Shown here: piece by piece, positions 23,101 to 34,214 of the stretch
How the letters are laid out: every line of letters begins with the position of its first letter
Numbering within the stretch: the first letter of the stretch is position 1
NCBI GenBank assembly: GCA_012845835.1
Contig: JABAKD010000016.1
Span: forward strand, 10,599,007 to 10,663,006
DNA from: Undaria pinnatifida
Lineage: Eukaryota > Sar > Phaeophyceae > Laminariales > Alariaceae
Direction of reading: 5' to 3'
DNA length: 64,000 bases
Notes under the pieces: model-generated
Told to the model about the DNA's origin: nothing
Database searches by the model: none
What the model saw: the letters and a program-made list of their open reading frames with translations, nothing else
Made by a program: the position numbers and the translations under genes

Positions 23101-26100
23101 TGGTGCGATGGGAGGTCTTGTCGCCAGCAACGGCCGCGGCCACGGCTGTGGCAGTTGCGGCGATGGCATTATACACACAGTCGAAAAGGTGGTCTTGCGC
23201 CAGGCATGCAACAAGTTGGCCGTGCAGATTGGTGGCCTTGCAGCGCTTTGACCTTGCAGTTGTTGACCATAAATAATGTTAGCCTTGAAGCATGTTGACC
23301 CTGCGGCATGTTAGCCTTGCCCCGTATGTGTTGCTATGCCGCTGGTGTTATTGTCGGTGTGGCCATCGGAATTGCTGTCGATATCGGCGTGTAGGTACTA
23401 CTGCCGGTATCGCCGTCGATACCGCCGTCGGTGTAGCTGTCGGTATCACCACGGCGATCGGTATGTTGTTGGTGTTGGTGCCGTCATCGATATTGCTGCC
23501 GGTATCGACGTCGGTACCGCTGGTGGTAGTGCTTTCGGTATCGTAGTCGGTATCGCTACTGCTGACGGTACCGTCGTTCGCACCGAATTCGATCTTGCTG
23601 TCGGTATTTCTGGTGGTACCGCCGTCGTTATTGATCTTGATGCCACCGTGTTAGTAATGCTGTCCGTATATCACGGTCGGTATTGCCATCGGTATCGCCA
23701 CCGGTGTTGACGCGGGTACTGCCGTCGGTACTGCACACTTTGCTGTCGGTACCACTGTCCTGTCTCGGTCGTGGTTGTCCGCACCTCCAGCGGTATTTTG
23801 TTGTTACTGCCATCGGTAATACGTTTGTTTCGCCATTACCATTGCTGTCGATAACCCCATCGGTATTGCTGTCTGTGCAGCCGTCGGTATTTCTGTCGGT
23901 GTCGCCATTGTCGTTGATGTTGGTGTTGCCGTTAGTGTCGCCGCCGATATCTCCGTCGTTCTTGCCGTCGGTAACGAAATATGTATTGTTATCGGTACCG
24001 TCGTTGGTATCGCCAACGGTATTGATGTTGGTACCTCCACTGGTGCTCTGCTACCACCGTCGGCATTGATGCCTGCCTCTGTCGGTATGGCTTGGGCTAG
24101 AAGTCGTTTACTGCCGCTGGTGAGTATTTCCCTCCGCATCGCTTGTGCACAAGAAGGCACCCGACGGTGGGCTCTTTTCGGCAGTGGCAACGTGGCAACG
24201 AGGACCAGAGGGGTGTGGCGTGGTATATTGCCGTGTCGCGTTGTGTAGTGCAGTGCAGAGCGCAACTGCTTGTAGACACGGACCCGTGGAGGGAGTAGAC
24301 AAGTGCACCTGTGTCCTATACCTCCTTGCACGGTTCTGTGGTGTGGTTCGGTTGCTGAATGTATCGTGTTTACCTCCCACCCGAGCAGTGGCCGGTGCCG
24401 TAATCGTCAATTCTACTCACTTGAAATCCTCATGTTTTCCCTCCATACATTCATCACGTATAACCAAGTTCCAACAGGACCAAAAGTGCCGCGTTTCCTC
24501 TACCCTCCACCATACCGTACCTCCCCCCCCCCCTCCATCCACTTCCCCATGGAAACCTCTAATATATGAATCTTCCCCTCCCCTCTTATCCCCCATGGAC
24601 ACCCTCGATATTTATTACCCTCGATACGCTTGTAATGAAGGATGCGGCCAAGATGGTGAGACACATGCGGTACTGCACCAACATGGAGAAGGGGGACCCT
24701 AACATGTCCGACATCGCTCTCAACTGCAAGAAGGAGGTGAGGCCCACGCCTCACACCCCCACCTCCATCCCTACCCCCACCCCCAGACTACGAACAGATA
24801 TTGGGGTAGGGCTAATCGGCCAAGCCTGTCGACAGACCCTGTTCGTATAGCCTGTCGATATGACCTGTATCAGGTATATAGGTATATGCAGTGCGCAGAA
24901 CCTGGATGTAGGGTTACGTGTACAAACAGTAGTGTGTATAACCTGTGCCAGGGGGATAGGTACGTGGAGCGTGCAAGCATAGCCTGCCAATATGGCCTGT
25001 AGGTAGTTATGGGTATGGCCTGCCGGTAGAGCCTGTCGGTTGGGGCTACCGATTTAGCCTGTTGGAACAGCCTGTCGGTTAGCGTCTGTAGGCAAGGCGT
25101 GTGGGTAGAGCTTGTAGGTATATCATGCCTGTGTAGCCTACACGGGTGGAGGCTCACGGTAGGTGTAACCTGCAGATGTGGCCTATGGGTACAGCCTGTC
25201 GGTGGAGCCTGCACTTATAGCCTGTAGGTAGGTAGTAGGGGCTATGGGTACAGCATGTCGGTGGAGTATTATAGGTAGCCTGTAACTCAAGGCTGTAGGT
25301 GGAGCCTTGGGTGAAAACTGGTCAGCCCTGTCATGCGTTCAGGGTAAACCCTGGATATTTTGTGGATGCCAGTATAAAATATGCCTGGCTTATGTGTGGT
25401 GTGAATGAAGGCGCGGCGGCCTGATGGGGCGTTGCCTGCCCAGCTTGGGTTGCCCGGAGTCGCGCTTCATTCGGTTGAATTGGATCTTGGTGTTTCGATC
25501 CGCAACGTGGGAAAGCAGAACCAACACCAGAGATTGCGCGCTGGTTTCCGCTGGAAATATACCAGGTAAATCCGTAACACCCCCCTTCCCTCACAGCGTA
25601 GTCGGTGAAAAACCGACTTAGCCGACGTGCTTCTTTCCTGCATTCTAGGGATACTCTAGGGTCTTGGTGTGCTCGTACAGACTGCCAACATGCATGACAA
25701 TGATTACGCCGATGCGCTTCATAAAGGCGGCAACGGCAATGTGCGATCATGTTCACCGCCCATCAGTTGTTCCCTCTTCACCCCCCCCCACCCCTTCTCC
25801 CCCCTCCCCCCTGCGACCTCCTCCCTCCTCCCTCCCCTCTCCCCCCTGCTACCTCTTCCCTCCTCTCTCCCCCCTCCCCCCCCCCCCCCTCCCCTCCACC
25901 ATTCCCCCCACCCTCTCCGTGCCCTGTCCCCCCCTACACAACGCCAACTACGTAACGTTAACGCTACCATGGCTTACTGCAATATAGATGGTCGAGTTCG
26001 TGGCGAACTACCGGCGCTCGTCGAACATCAACGGAAAACTGTCGTACTCCAACCTTTACACTTCGATCAGCGTGTTGGCGGGGCACTACGCGTCCTACGG

Positions 26101-28143
26101 GCCCAAGTTCCCCGTGCCGGAGAAGCGCCGGAAGCGCCTGTTGCAGGTGGGTGAAATAACGCATACCCACCGCGGACACTAGTAGCTAAGGTTTAGTTTT
26201 TCATTTTGTTTCTTTTTGCCGCAACTGACTAAGGGTACGGTATGGTGTTTGTAAAGGGGATGTTATGATGATCTTAGTATGGTCATGTTATGATGTTATG
26301 ATGTTATATGATGATATTATGATCATGTTATGATGATGTTATATGATCATGTTATGATGATGTTATATGATGATATTATGATCATGTTATGATGATGTTA
26401 TATGATCATGTTATGATGATGTTATATGATGATGTTATGATGTTTCGATAATGTTACGATATACCCCCTTTTTCACTACCGAATCTGGGCTATCATATCA
26501 GATCATGCTATCATACTCGCACGAGTTAACCTGCACCTCACGGGCACAACACACATGAGGAGTGTTATTTCGGCGCAGAGGAGCTTTTACCGTTTCATTG
26601 CGGATTCATGTCGTAAAACTCAAACATCACGGGGTTGAAGGTCGTAAGGGAACAGGGGGTCACTCGCGCGAGTAACCCCGAACCACTGCCAAAAAACGCC
26701 TCTCTCCAAAAGTGACTCCCCTACCGCAGGCTGGGTCAATCGGCTATCACAATGAACAATGTCTTTACCAATGCTTTGTTGAAATTATCGCAATGTTGGG
26801 ATGTTACTTTTCCTCCGGTGGAACAATGTAGAACGACAATAGAGATCAAACCCTGAGAACTGCACACACGGTTTCGGGAGGTTATTGGTTGGAACCAGCT
26901 TGAGTATTTTGTGGCGCTACGCGTCGTACTGGCTCAGGCTCCTTGGTGACGAGAAGCGTCGGAAGCACCTCTAGCAAATGAGGAGAAGTAGTCGATACCC
27001 ACCGCCGACGCCACCAGTAGTGTGTGTGTGTGTTTTTATTCGTTTTTCTGGCTGAATTGCCGAAAACATTGAGAAAATAATAAATATCTGAGAATCCAAA
27101 CCATAATATACGTACTCTTCACAACTCTAAGTAACTTCGCTGTTATGCATTTTTTTTTTTTTGCTCCGTCGGAAGCGTAAAAGTCAAGCTTAACCTTTGT
27201 ACGAAGTACAAGTACAATTGTACCCACGGTATCGGGGGATGTTAAATCAGAATTAGCGTGTGTTGCTTTCTGGTCCCATGCCTCTTACGGGCGCAACTTC
27301 CGCGTGCCGGAGAAGCGCCGGATTCGCCTGTTGCAAATGGGTAGACCGAATCGATACCCGCCGCCGACGCCACAAGCACGTGGAATCTTTTCTTTTTTTT
27401 TCTCTTTTTCTGGCGTAAGTGCCAAAGCACCAAAATACTTGACAATTTTACCTTAGATGAGCTTTGTTGTTTGCAGTTATTTTTGTTTTGCTTTTGCTCC
27501 GACGGAAGGGTGACAATAACTTTCAACCCCAGTAAAACGGCACCCATGTTATTGTTTTTGTCAGATGTTGGCTTGAGTTTAGCCTGGGATGCTTTTGGCG
27601 ATGCGCGTTGTATGGGCCCAAGTTCCCGTGCCGGCGGCGCACCGGAAGCGCGCGTTGCATGCGACTGGTAGAAGGAAATGATCGATACCCGCCGACGACG
27701 CCGCCAGTAGTATATACCTGGTAGTCGCTTACCACCAAACTATGGTTGGTTGTTATTTCGGGGCATGGTTTTTGCGTTCACTCCCCTCAACCGTTGTGGA
27801 GGGATGGGGGGGTGGGCACGTTGTGGAAACGGGGGAGAGTCCCGCACCTTGTGGCAAGGGGGAGGGGGTCACTCGAATGACAAACGCCACAATGTGTGGT
27901 CTTCTCGTTCGGCGGCAGTGTGGGCGTTTTCTTAGATCCTGGAATTGCATTGCTAAATCGTACCTGGTACGTGACTGGTTTGTCCTTGAATGCATAGGCA
28001 TGCCCGCATCATTCTGTCAGTCCTGACGCCTTGTGACACCAATGCCTGCCTCGCCGCTTTCTCGTCTCTCCTCCTTCCCACCCAACCCAATCCAACTTCA
28101 GGAGTACACCGACATCGAGCGAGCCATCAAGCGCCAGCGCTAA
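20108..28143 (+). CDS. psb27: Photosystem II lumenal assembly/extrinsic protein, Psb27/Psb31 family (5 exons, 203 aa)
   Basis: Exons are 20108-20254 (49 codons), 22480-22647 (56), 24641-24736 (32), 25988-26146 (53) and 28102-28143 (13 plus TAA). All introns are phase 0 and GT-AG. Residues 1-20 are a signal peptide ending FASAF, then TAPLAARSA: the bipartite presequence that takes proteins into stramenopile plastids. Residues 50-76 hold a second hydrophobic segment (AAAVLLGSVPTLAA) that fits a thylakoid-lumen signal cleaved after LAA. The mature part has the Psb27 four-helix signatures: FVANYRRSSNINGKLSYSNL, LAGHYASYGP, PEKRRKRLLQEYTDIERAIK and a terminal RQR. Psb27 binds CP43 in assembling photosystem II; diatom Psb31 is a related extrinsic subunit. 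Sequence alone does not separate the two here. Coding DNA is about 8% of the gene. The introns hold minisatellites, C-runs before acceptors and decayed exon copies. Confidence 0.93.
20915..21365. repeat. Scattered GGTACCAGGTACCTGG palindromic motifs in Psb27 intron 1
   Basis: Motifs such as GTGGTACCAGGTACCTGGCA, CGTACCAGGTACTTG, CTGGTACCTGGTATCTG and CAGGTGCCTGGTACCATGG cluster here and can form hairpins with one another. Confidence 0.5.
21795..21884 (-). repeat. R2 fragment, minus strand, in Psb27 intron 1
   Basis: The reverse complement reads GACCATTATACGTCGCACCC, TTGCCGGGACGGAACATGTC then GGGTTTTCACCGACCAGGCA. This is a good match to the head of R2. Confidence 0.6.
22279..22309 (+). other. 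Long C-run before the acceptor of Psb27 exon 2
   Basis: A homopolymer of about 28 C is followed by a pyrimidine-rich stretch up to the CAG acceptor at 22479. It probably acts as or near the polypyrimidine tract. Similar C-rich tracts precede exons 3 (24515-24550) and 4 (25775-25945). Confidence 0.7.
22700..22815 (+). repeat. Decayed copy of the 3' edge of Psb27 exon 2
   Basis: The real junction reads GCAGTACTACCCGGTGAGAG then GGTTTCCCGTGGTGGG and CTTTGTCCCATACTTGTG. The copy reads GTAGTGCCACCCGGTGGAAC and GGTGAGGGAGGGAGTTTTCA then CCTTGTCCGGTATTTGGG. It starts about 70 bases after the donor. Confidence 0.55.
23335..24090. repeat. Degenerate GTCGGTATCGCC minisatellite in Psb27 intron 2
   Basis: About 750 bases are built from variants of a 9-12 base unit (GTCGGTATCGCC, GTCGATACCGCC, GCTGTCGGTATT). 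The open frames through it on both strands are by-products of the repeat. Confidence 0.75.
24815..25330. repeat. Degenerate AGCCTGTCGGTA minisatellite in Psb27 intron 3
   Basis: Units of about 15-18 bases such as TAGCCTGTCGATATGACCTG, AGCCTGTCGGTTGGGGC and AGCCTGTAGGTAGGTAG run for about 500 bases. They differ in sequence from the array in intron 2. Confidence 0.75.
26250..26455. repeat. TTATGATGATG/TTATATGATCATG array in Psb27 intron 4
   Basis: An AT-rich array of 11-13 base units (TTATGATGATG, TTATATGATCATG) runs for about 200 bases, with a higher-order repeat of about 65 bases seen twice. Confidence 0.8.
26640..26750 (+). repeat. Dispersed repeat shared with 37145-37250
   Basis: TCGCGCGAGTAACCCCGAAC with CACTGCCAAAAAACG, then CCTACCGCAGGCTGGG matches 37152-37215 (TCGCGCGAGTGATCCCCGAG, CACTGCAAAGTAACCCC, CCTACCGTAGCCTGGG). 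This copy lies in Psb27 intron 4. Confidence 0.55.
26905..27015 (+). repeat. Decayed copy 1 of Psb27 exon 4 end plus intron start
   Basis: It contains GGCGCTACGCGTCGTACTGG, GACGAGAAGCGTCGGAAGCA and TCGATACCCACCGCCGACGC, matching exon 4 (GGCACTACGCGTCCTACGGG, GAGAAGCGCCGGAAGCGC) and the first bases of intron 4 (GCATACCCACCGCGGACAC). The exon-end equivalent is about 830 bases beyond the real one. In-frame stops are present, so it is not an exon. Confidence 0.8.
27270..27440 (+). repeat. Decayed copy 2 of Psb27 exon 4 end plus intron start
   Basis: It contains CTCTTACGGGCGCAACTTCC and GTGCCGGAGAAGCGCCGGAT, then CGCCTGTTGCAAATGGGTAG. This is the closest of the three copies to the real exon end (GTGCCGGAGAAGCGCCGGAA, CGCCTGTTGCAGGTGGGTG). 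The donor GT has become AT. Intron-side similarity continues through TCGATACCCGCCGCCGACGC into a T-rich stretch. Confidence 0.85.
27595..27735 (+). repeat. Decayed copy 3 of Psb27 exon 4 end plus intron start
   Basis: It contains TATGGGCCCAAGTTCCCGTG, GCACCGGAAGCGCGCGTTGC and GATCGATACCCGCCGACGAC then CCAGTAGTATA. The exon-end equivalents of copies 1 to 3 lie about 830, 1190 and 1514 bases after the real exon end. Confidence 0.8.
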
Positions 28144-29103
28144 ATTCGTCTGAAGGGAGAGAGCCGGGGCGGCGAAGATGCGATCATGTGCCGGTTGGTT
28201 TCTGTGCTTTATCGGGGGGTGTTTGCTGGACAACCGCTGGCAGTCTGATTATTAGCCCCCCCCCCCGGGTGCAAGTTGTGCATCGGACCTTATGGGAAAC
28301 CTCCCGGACTTGGGTCGACCTGATCTGACCTCACTTGACCAGCCGCCGCCGGTCGCCAGCTGCCGCGGTGGAGAGGGAAGAGGAAGGGGAGGCGAAGAGC
28401 GGATTGTCGCGGAAGGCGAAAAGAACGGGGCTAGGTTAGGGAGGACTTGCTTGGTTGCTGTTGGGCTGGAACAAATATCTCACAGGAGGGGGGGGAGGGG
28501 GGAGATTAGAAGCGGACGGACGACGGGTAGGGGTCGGCGATAGTCGAAATTGGGGCGGGGGGGCTCCTCGTTGCTTGCCGCGTTTCCGTGTAGCAGCGAT
28601 GCGTCCTATGTAGTGGCAACGACGACACGTGCGAAGTAGGGATTATGCTTTTATCATCACACAGTCACATGCTTTTGTTGGGCTGTGTGTGGAGTTCTCT
28701 CTGCTTTTTTCGTCAGCGGTAAGGGGGCGTTGTCTTCCCTCCCCTCTCCCCCCCTTTCCCACGCCGCCGCGAAACCCTTGAGGAAACCGCCTGGCGGTTT
28801 AATGGAATACTGCTGGCGCGTTTTATAGTGCGTCGTCTGTTTGAGGTCGTTTTTTATCACGGTGCGAGTAAAAAGACAAATAGAGACGCGCGTGTGTCTG
28901 GCGTGAGCAAAGAAAATAGATAGAACAGCCATGAATCATGCATTTTCCTAGAGAAATGCGGATGCCTGATTCCGGGCGTGGACGATCGAAAAGCGGATCT
29001 GACGAGGGACTCGCTTCGGGTAGCGGTATCATTCACAGCCGGGCCCGAAGTACGCTGTGTTTTTTTTTTTTTTCGTTCGTACCGATCGTGCGTCCACACT
29101 GAG
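28144..29103. other. Region after the Psb27 gene
   Basis: The 3' untranslated region is expected here. G-rich stretches occur at 28370-28565, but no gene is recognised. Confidence 0.5.
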
Positions 29104-29310
29104 GAGTAAGTAGCCTAGGGCTGTTCTTCCGCACAACAGTACACCTGAGAAGTAGCCTGGGGCTGGTTTTCGGCACAGCAGTATGACTGAGGAGTAGCCT
29201 TAGGCTGTTTTTCGGTACAGTTTAGGTAGCTTTGATGCCCGGTAAACAGCCTTGGGCTGTTTGTTGGTGCGTGCAGTATGGTACACAACCTTGGGCAGCT
29301 TGGCGGTACA
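29104..29310. repeat. GTAGCCTNGGGCTGTT tandem repeat
   Basis: Four to five units of about 50-55 bases carry GTAGCCTAGGGCTGTTCTTC, GTAGCCTGGGGCTGGTTTTC, GTAGCCTTAGGCTGTTTTTC or ACAGCCTTGGGCTGTTTG. The repeat lies 1 kb beyond the Psb27 gene. Confidence 0.7.
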
Positions 29311-30167
29311 GAGAATGAGAAACAGTTCGAAATCGTCACAAAGTTGGACGGAACAACGACGCCCACTTCTTATTACGTTTTTTATGTTGTTGTTCCTGTT
29401 TGCCTCCTGCTATGCGGGGGTCTGGTGATGCCAGTTGAAGGCGATGTCGAATTTTCTAGCTCAGACTAAATTACGTGGTTTCTGGTATCTGCCTTCGGCT
29501 AATTTCTAAATAGTCGGTCGTATGATTCCGAAAGACCATGGCGGGGGCCGGAGGAGGGGCCGGCGTGGGGTGGAGAGGGAGGGGGGGGGGGGGGAGTTGG
29601 AGGCGTTCTTGTCCGAAAACTTAACGACGGCAGCAGCGCTCAATGCGAGTTGGGTGGCTGGCGCGGATTAATCGTGGAGTGCAAGTGAACACCCACGCAG
29701 CACGTAATGCCGAGGCAAAGGCAATTCAACACAGAGGATTGAAATTGTTTCGTGAAAATTGATGGTGCTTGCGGCGTTTTTGCTGTAGCTGCATATCCCC
29801 CCGTCTTCTCGGGTGGTATATTCCCCAGTTCACTGAGGTTTGTTCTTCTCCTTTTTCTGGAGTAGGCTATTCCTCGATTTGCTGTTTGCTCAGGTAGTCT
29901 ATGACCTAAGCCTCGACGTTGTCTTTCCGACGGATGAAATTATTCGGATACATACCGTTGGCTCGTGCTTGTCATGTAACCAAAAACGATTTCCAGGGAT
30001 ATGTGCAAAGCAAAAATGACAGCAGTGACACCACCAGACCAACCACTAGCTGCTCGAGAAAAAATGCGCAGAACACATGAGAGAGCTAACACAGAATAAG
30101 GGTCCCCTCACCGGTCATACCAATTCCGGATATTTACAAGACACTAAGGTGCATTCCACAGCCGTCT

Positions 30168-30411
30168 GATTTTCGTCCCCGTCAAAAACGGGCTTTATAG
30201 TTTCCGCGTACAGATTGATTAACATCGTCCTATTGACCCTGATAGCTACACGGTAGTTCTAACGGGAGTCGCCGACCTATACCCTTAATTAGGACACACA
30301 CACCCAGCAATACGCGCGATCGGAGTATCGCACGCAGCTAGCAAAGATGAGTATCGACGAAATATTCGATCTCACAGCAGCAGTAGTAGTGTATTTTAGG
30401 GTTTTATAATT
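30168..30411 (-). repeat. G-rich family, short minus-strand copy D
   Basis: The reverse complement matches the first 230 bases of copies A-C, from the TTATAAAA end through CACAGC, GAGATCGAATATTTCGTCGA and the GGTCGGCGACTCCCG-like core to GGAAACTATAAAGCCCG. It stops before the G-run cassettes. Confidence 0.75.
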
Positions 30412-31014
30412 GAGAACGACACCAACACAGCAATCATTTCCAGCAGCCACACTGCCAGAGCGGTACAAACACACCATACAAAATCCATGTTATTAATCAT
30501 GTGTGACAGTTACATTTTTCACGGTTATAGTATCAGAGGCATTTCGTAATGGCAGGGGGCGCGTTTGATGCAGCCCCCTCTGGGTGTTTTTGTGGTAAGT
30601 TAAAACCAAAACCAACCAACCTGCCTACCTCCGTCCAATTTCCTTGGTCAGCGTCATTAGACCTTGAGAATAAACAACCAGTTTGCCATCTATACCTTTC
30701 CTTGCTGGGAGACGTGCACGTTTGCACCAGAAGCCTGCTGGGCTTCTCTGAGACGCATGCAAGCGCGCATCCGAACCTCGGTCGGGTCTCGATTATGCTG
30801 AGGTCAGTGCTCTTTATATCATATGCATGACGCAGGCATGCCACCTTGCTAGGCTACTAGTTGCATGATGTATCGCTGCACCTCATCTTGACCTCAGCGC
30901 TCAACAGTGCTTTAGTTCCGGTCCGTTACATGGTGTCCAATCCGAGAATCGTACTTGGGTTTCCACAGTAGTTGTCCGATCCGTTAAAGTCACTATAAAC
31001 CACCAGGTTTCAGA

Positions 31015-31090
31015 CCCGTGGGAGCTCAATGGGAGCACAGGAGTCCCATGGGAATCCCGCGGAAGTCTCATGGGAGACCAACGGGGACGC
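31015..31090. repeat. Short CCCATGGGAG array
   Basis: GTGGGAGCTCAATGGGAGCA, AGTCCCATGGGAATCCC and TCTCATGGGAGACC repeat a self-complementary CCCATGGG core. It is a small relative of 55060-55670. Confidence 0.6.
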
Positions 31091-32473
31091 CACTTTGGGC
31101 GTGTGACGGACTGACCTTTTGACGCAACGTACTAGTTTTAGATTGGAGCTACTAAGATGTCACTGACACCGCCCAAAATTGCCGTCTCCTGAAATTTGCA
31201 GCGAACTTTTCTAAACTGCAGGAATTCGTGGTTTTGGTTACATTTGCCAAAAACGTTCACGGTGATAAGCATAATATATTACAAGTATTATATTAATAGA
31301 GCCGCCCGGGGCAGCCCCATCCTCAATCTAAATCCCCACCCCTTTGCCCCCCCCGACACGAGCGCGTTGATATTGATCAGGACGCTTTGCTCGCACCGCT
31401 CAACATGGGTAAAACGATTAATCCCATTGGTTACAGCTACGTCCTAGCGTATAAGGCACGCCTTAAAAATATGCCTTAATGCCCTTTACCCAAAACCGAT
31501 GCATTAAGGGCTGTTTGGAGCCTTAAAACTTTTCTTTAAGCTGATTATTGTGTCTAAAGACAACGCCTTTAGAGCGCAAAGCCCAAAAAACAGGGATAAG
31601 ATAAGATATTCTAGCCGTTTTGTGAAGAAATTTCTCCCTGTGGATCAAAGCCGCATTTGACATACACCGCCCATGTCCACCACTCTTGGAAAAATTCACC
31701 TCGAGGCGCTTGGATCACGCCATGAGACCCAATCGAGGGTGCACGGCCCGCATCAAGAGTATCGGCACTGCTGTAGTGGGAAGCACAAACCCTCTATACA
31801 CCGCATGTACAGGCAGTATCCCGGACAATGCCGGTCGTTTCAGCCGGGAATGTCGGCACGGTAGAATGATCACTATTTGAACCCAGTTTGGGTGCTGCCT
31901 ACTGCCTCGACGCCAGACCCTATGGGACAGATGGAGACCTGGAGGGTAGGCGTTGCCGTTGGAAAACGATTTACAATGTGAAATGGTCAAAAGGGGGGAA
32001 TACCCCCAGGTTGTTTGGTCGTTGAGAGGTATAGAGAAAACAAGCCCGTGGAACGTGCCTACTCCCGTTTGGAGCTGGCGAACATTTTAGAGGAAACCGT
32101 TTCGGTATAGCTTTTTCGGGCATCTACGGTTCAGCAGTATCGGAACAGGGCCATGCTCTCGAAGACGCTGAAGGACCGAAAGCGCAGGCGATCGGAGGAT
32201 GTCAAATCTAACAGGGAGGCAGGTGGAGATTTGCAGCGGTTTTGGAGCCAGCTTTTTTAGAGACCAGCGGAGACGAGCAGCAAAGCGCAGGTACCTGGTA
32301 GGAGTCCGGTGGGGATAACGAGAAAGACACACCGCTGGTATGGCAGGGAGAGATGCTGTACCACCATCATCGGGATTTTTCGATGACGGAAGGGGGAGCA
32401 GGGAGGCAGCCTGGTAGGAGAGTTTTTTTCTGACGGGGGTCAGTATTTTTGGGCCGATCAAACTTTCTCTATA

Positions 32474-32544
32474 TAAGTGGCCCAGTGGGTAGTGCTGTAT
32501 AACCAACAAAGGGTGTGTCGTGGGTTCGAATCCCACCGACTTCA
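32474..32544 (+). repeat. tRNA-like unit (SINE head or tRNA pseudogene)
   Basis: AGTGGCCCAGTGGGTAGTGC fits an A box and D arm. GTGGGTTCGAATCCCAC is a perfect T arm with B box, followed by CGACTTCA. About five of seven acceptor pairs can form, but the anticodon stem is poor. The sequence upstream (31.9-32.4 kb) shares motifs with 35.75-35.92 kb, including TTGGAGCT-GCGAAC and TTTTTTCGGGCA. That suggests a dispersed tRNA-derived element rather than a working gene. Confidence 0.45.
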
Positions 32545-33349
32545 TATTTCGTCTTTGCGAGCGTGCGCGCTGGAGACATTTTGAATGGTTATCATAGTTT
32601 GATTTTGAGTACTGCCGTAGTGCGTGGCGAGGAGAAGTCCCACGGTCGGAGCATAGCCGTAGGCAGGGAATAGCAGCAGCTTATGTCCATGGTGGTAGCA
32701 TAACCTAGGAACCATCACCGTATGTAAACTGCGGCCAAGGGGGTTTAAGCAACAGTGAAAGCCCTATGGAGGAAGTACAGCCGTAGCCACCCCCACCGTG
32801 TGTTGTGAGGGGGAAATTTGGGTCGCACGGCATTTTTTTTGTTATTATTTGTCGTACGCATTCCACTTCAAAAGGGTGGTCGTGAAGACAGCAGATATCG
32901 GGTTACCTGCACATTTCGCGAGAAGTCGCACGGCCGCCAGCCCTGTGCATCCTACCTGGGGGGTGGTTTGGTAGGGCAAAAGCGCGCGACATAATAGCCG
33001 CGTTCTTCCTGCTCCTCGTTACAGTGGTAGGAACGGGCGCAGGGTAATCGTGGGCTGTCTATAGCAGTACCAAATAATGATGGGGTTTTGTGTGGACAGC
33101 AACTCGAGTGGCGTGGCCGCACATACTCTATGATATGCAACAGCAACAGCAGCAGCGGGGGAAGTCATGGAGGGGGCAGATCCGGTTATTATTTCGTCTG
33201 CGGGAGCTTTGTGATTCAGCAACATCGCGGGGCGGGGGGGAGGACAGAGTGTCTGGTCGAATTAGTGGGATTCCGTAAGAATTAATTGTGAATTTAGTTT
33301 TTCAATGGATGCACCTGTCGATCGAAATATTGTATTTGGTCGAATATTA

Positions 33350-33620
33350 CGTCTATTTATGTGCGGCAAGGGTGAGACCCGTAGATAGTAGACGATATAT
33401 CATTATTATTTGTGCCCACCGACAATATAGCGTAGATAGATATGCCGTTCCGATGTGAATCGAATATCCTTCCATAAAGCAGTAGTGTCTGCGAATCGAA
33501 TAATCCCTCAGCAGTGGTATCTTTTGCCACCCATTCCCCCCTTTCCTCTCCCCATATCTTCTCCTTTCATCTGCTGTATCATTTATTTGCGGGAAGGGTG
33601 GAGACCCGTAGAAAGGATAA
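33350..33620. repeat. Spaced direct repeat
   Basis: TTATGTGCGGCAAGGGTGAG then ACCCGTAGA at 33356-33387 recurs as TTATTTGCGGGAAGGGTGGA then GACCCGTAGA at 33582-33612. The intervening DNA is not recognised. Confidence 0.45.
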
Positions 33621-34214
33621 CCTGAGATTCGTTCAGGATGGTATACGCAACCTTTTTCTTCCCCCGGTAGTTTGGAAGTGTGTTTTCATGTTCAAATCAG
33701 CCTTTCTTTGTAAATCTGAAAAACTTGCAGTGTTTTCATGGTGTAGACAGGAACAGAAGGGGCCTGGTGAAACTGGTATACATACGATAACGAGTTGGAG
33801 AAAAGGGTACGTAGGTGCACCTTGAAAGGTGTACTGCTGATTTGTGGTATTGATGGTAGCATGGTATTGGTTTTTTCGGGTGTCTTTTGTCTTTGGCAGT
33901 AGTAGCCTTTTGATTGCTTGCAAAATATAGGAGGGTGAGTATATTCTTATTGTTCTGCCAACAGCAGTGTCATTTTGCGAATTCTTGTTCGTAATGGAGA
34001 TCCAGGAGTGAAAAACGATTTGCTTTGCGATGATCGAATAATTTTCGTAGCTGGGAGGGCTTGGGCTGTTCGTGTCGACAGCGGGGGCGGTTTATTGTTT
34101 CTTTATTCGATTATTTGGAGCTAGCGAACAAAAGCCAAAAAGGGAGTACTTTCGGTTTTATGATGGTTTGCAAGCGACAAATATCTCGGGTAATTTAAGC
34201 GCCAAAACATTTGT

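Noticed and set aside
32087-32545. Minus-strand open frame starting MKSVGFEPTTHPLLV
   Set aside because: The VGFEPTT-like start is the well-known false translation of a tRNA T arm. It arises from the tRNA-like unit at 32.5 kb.
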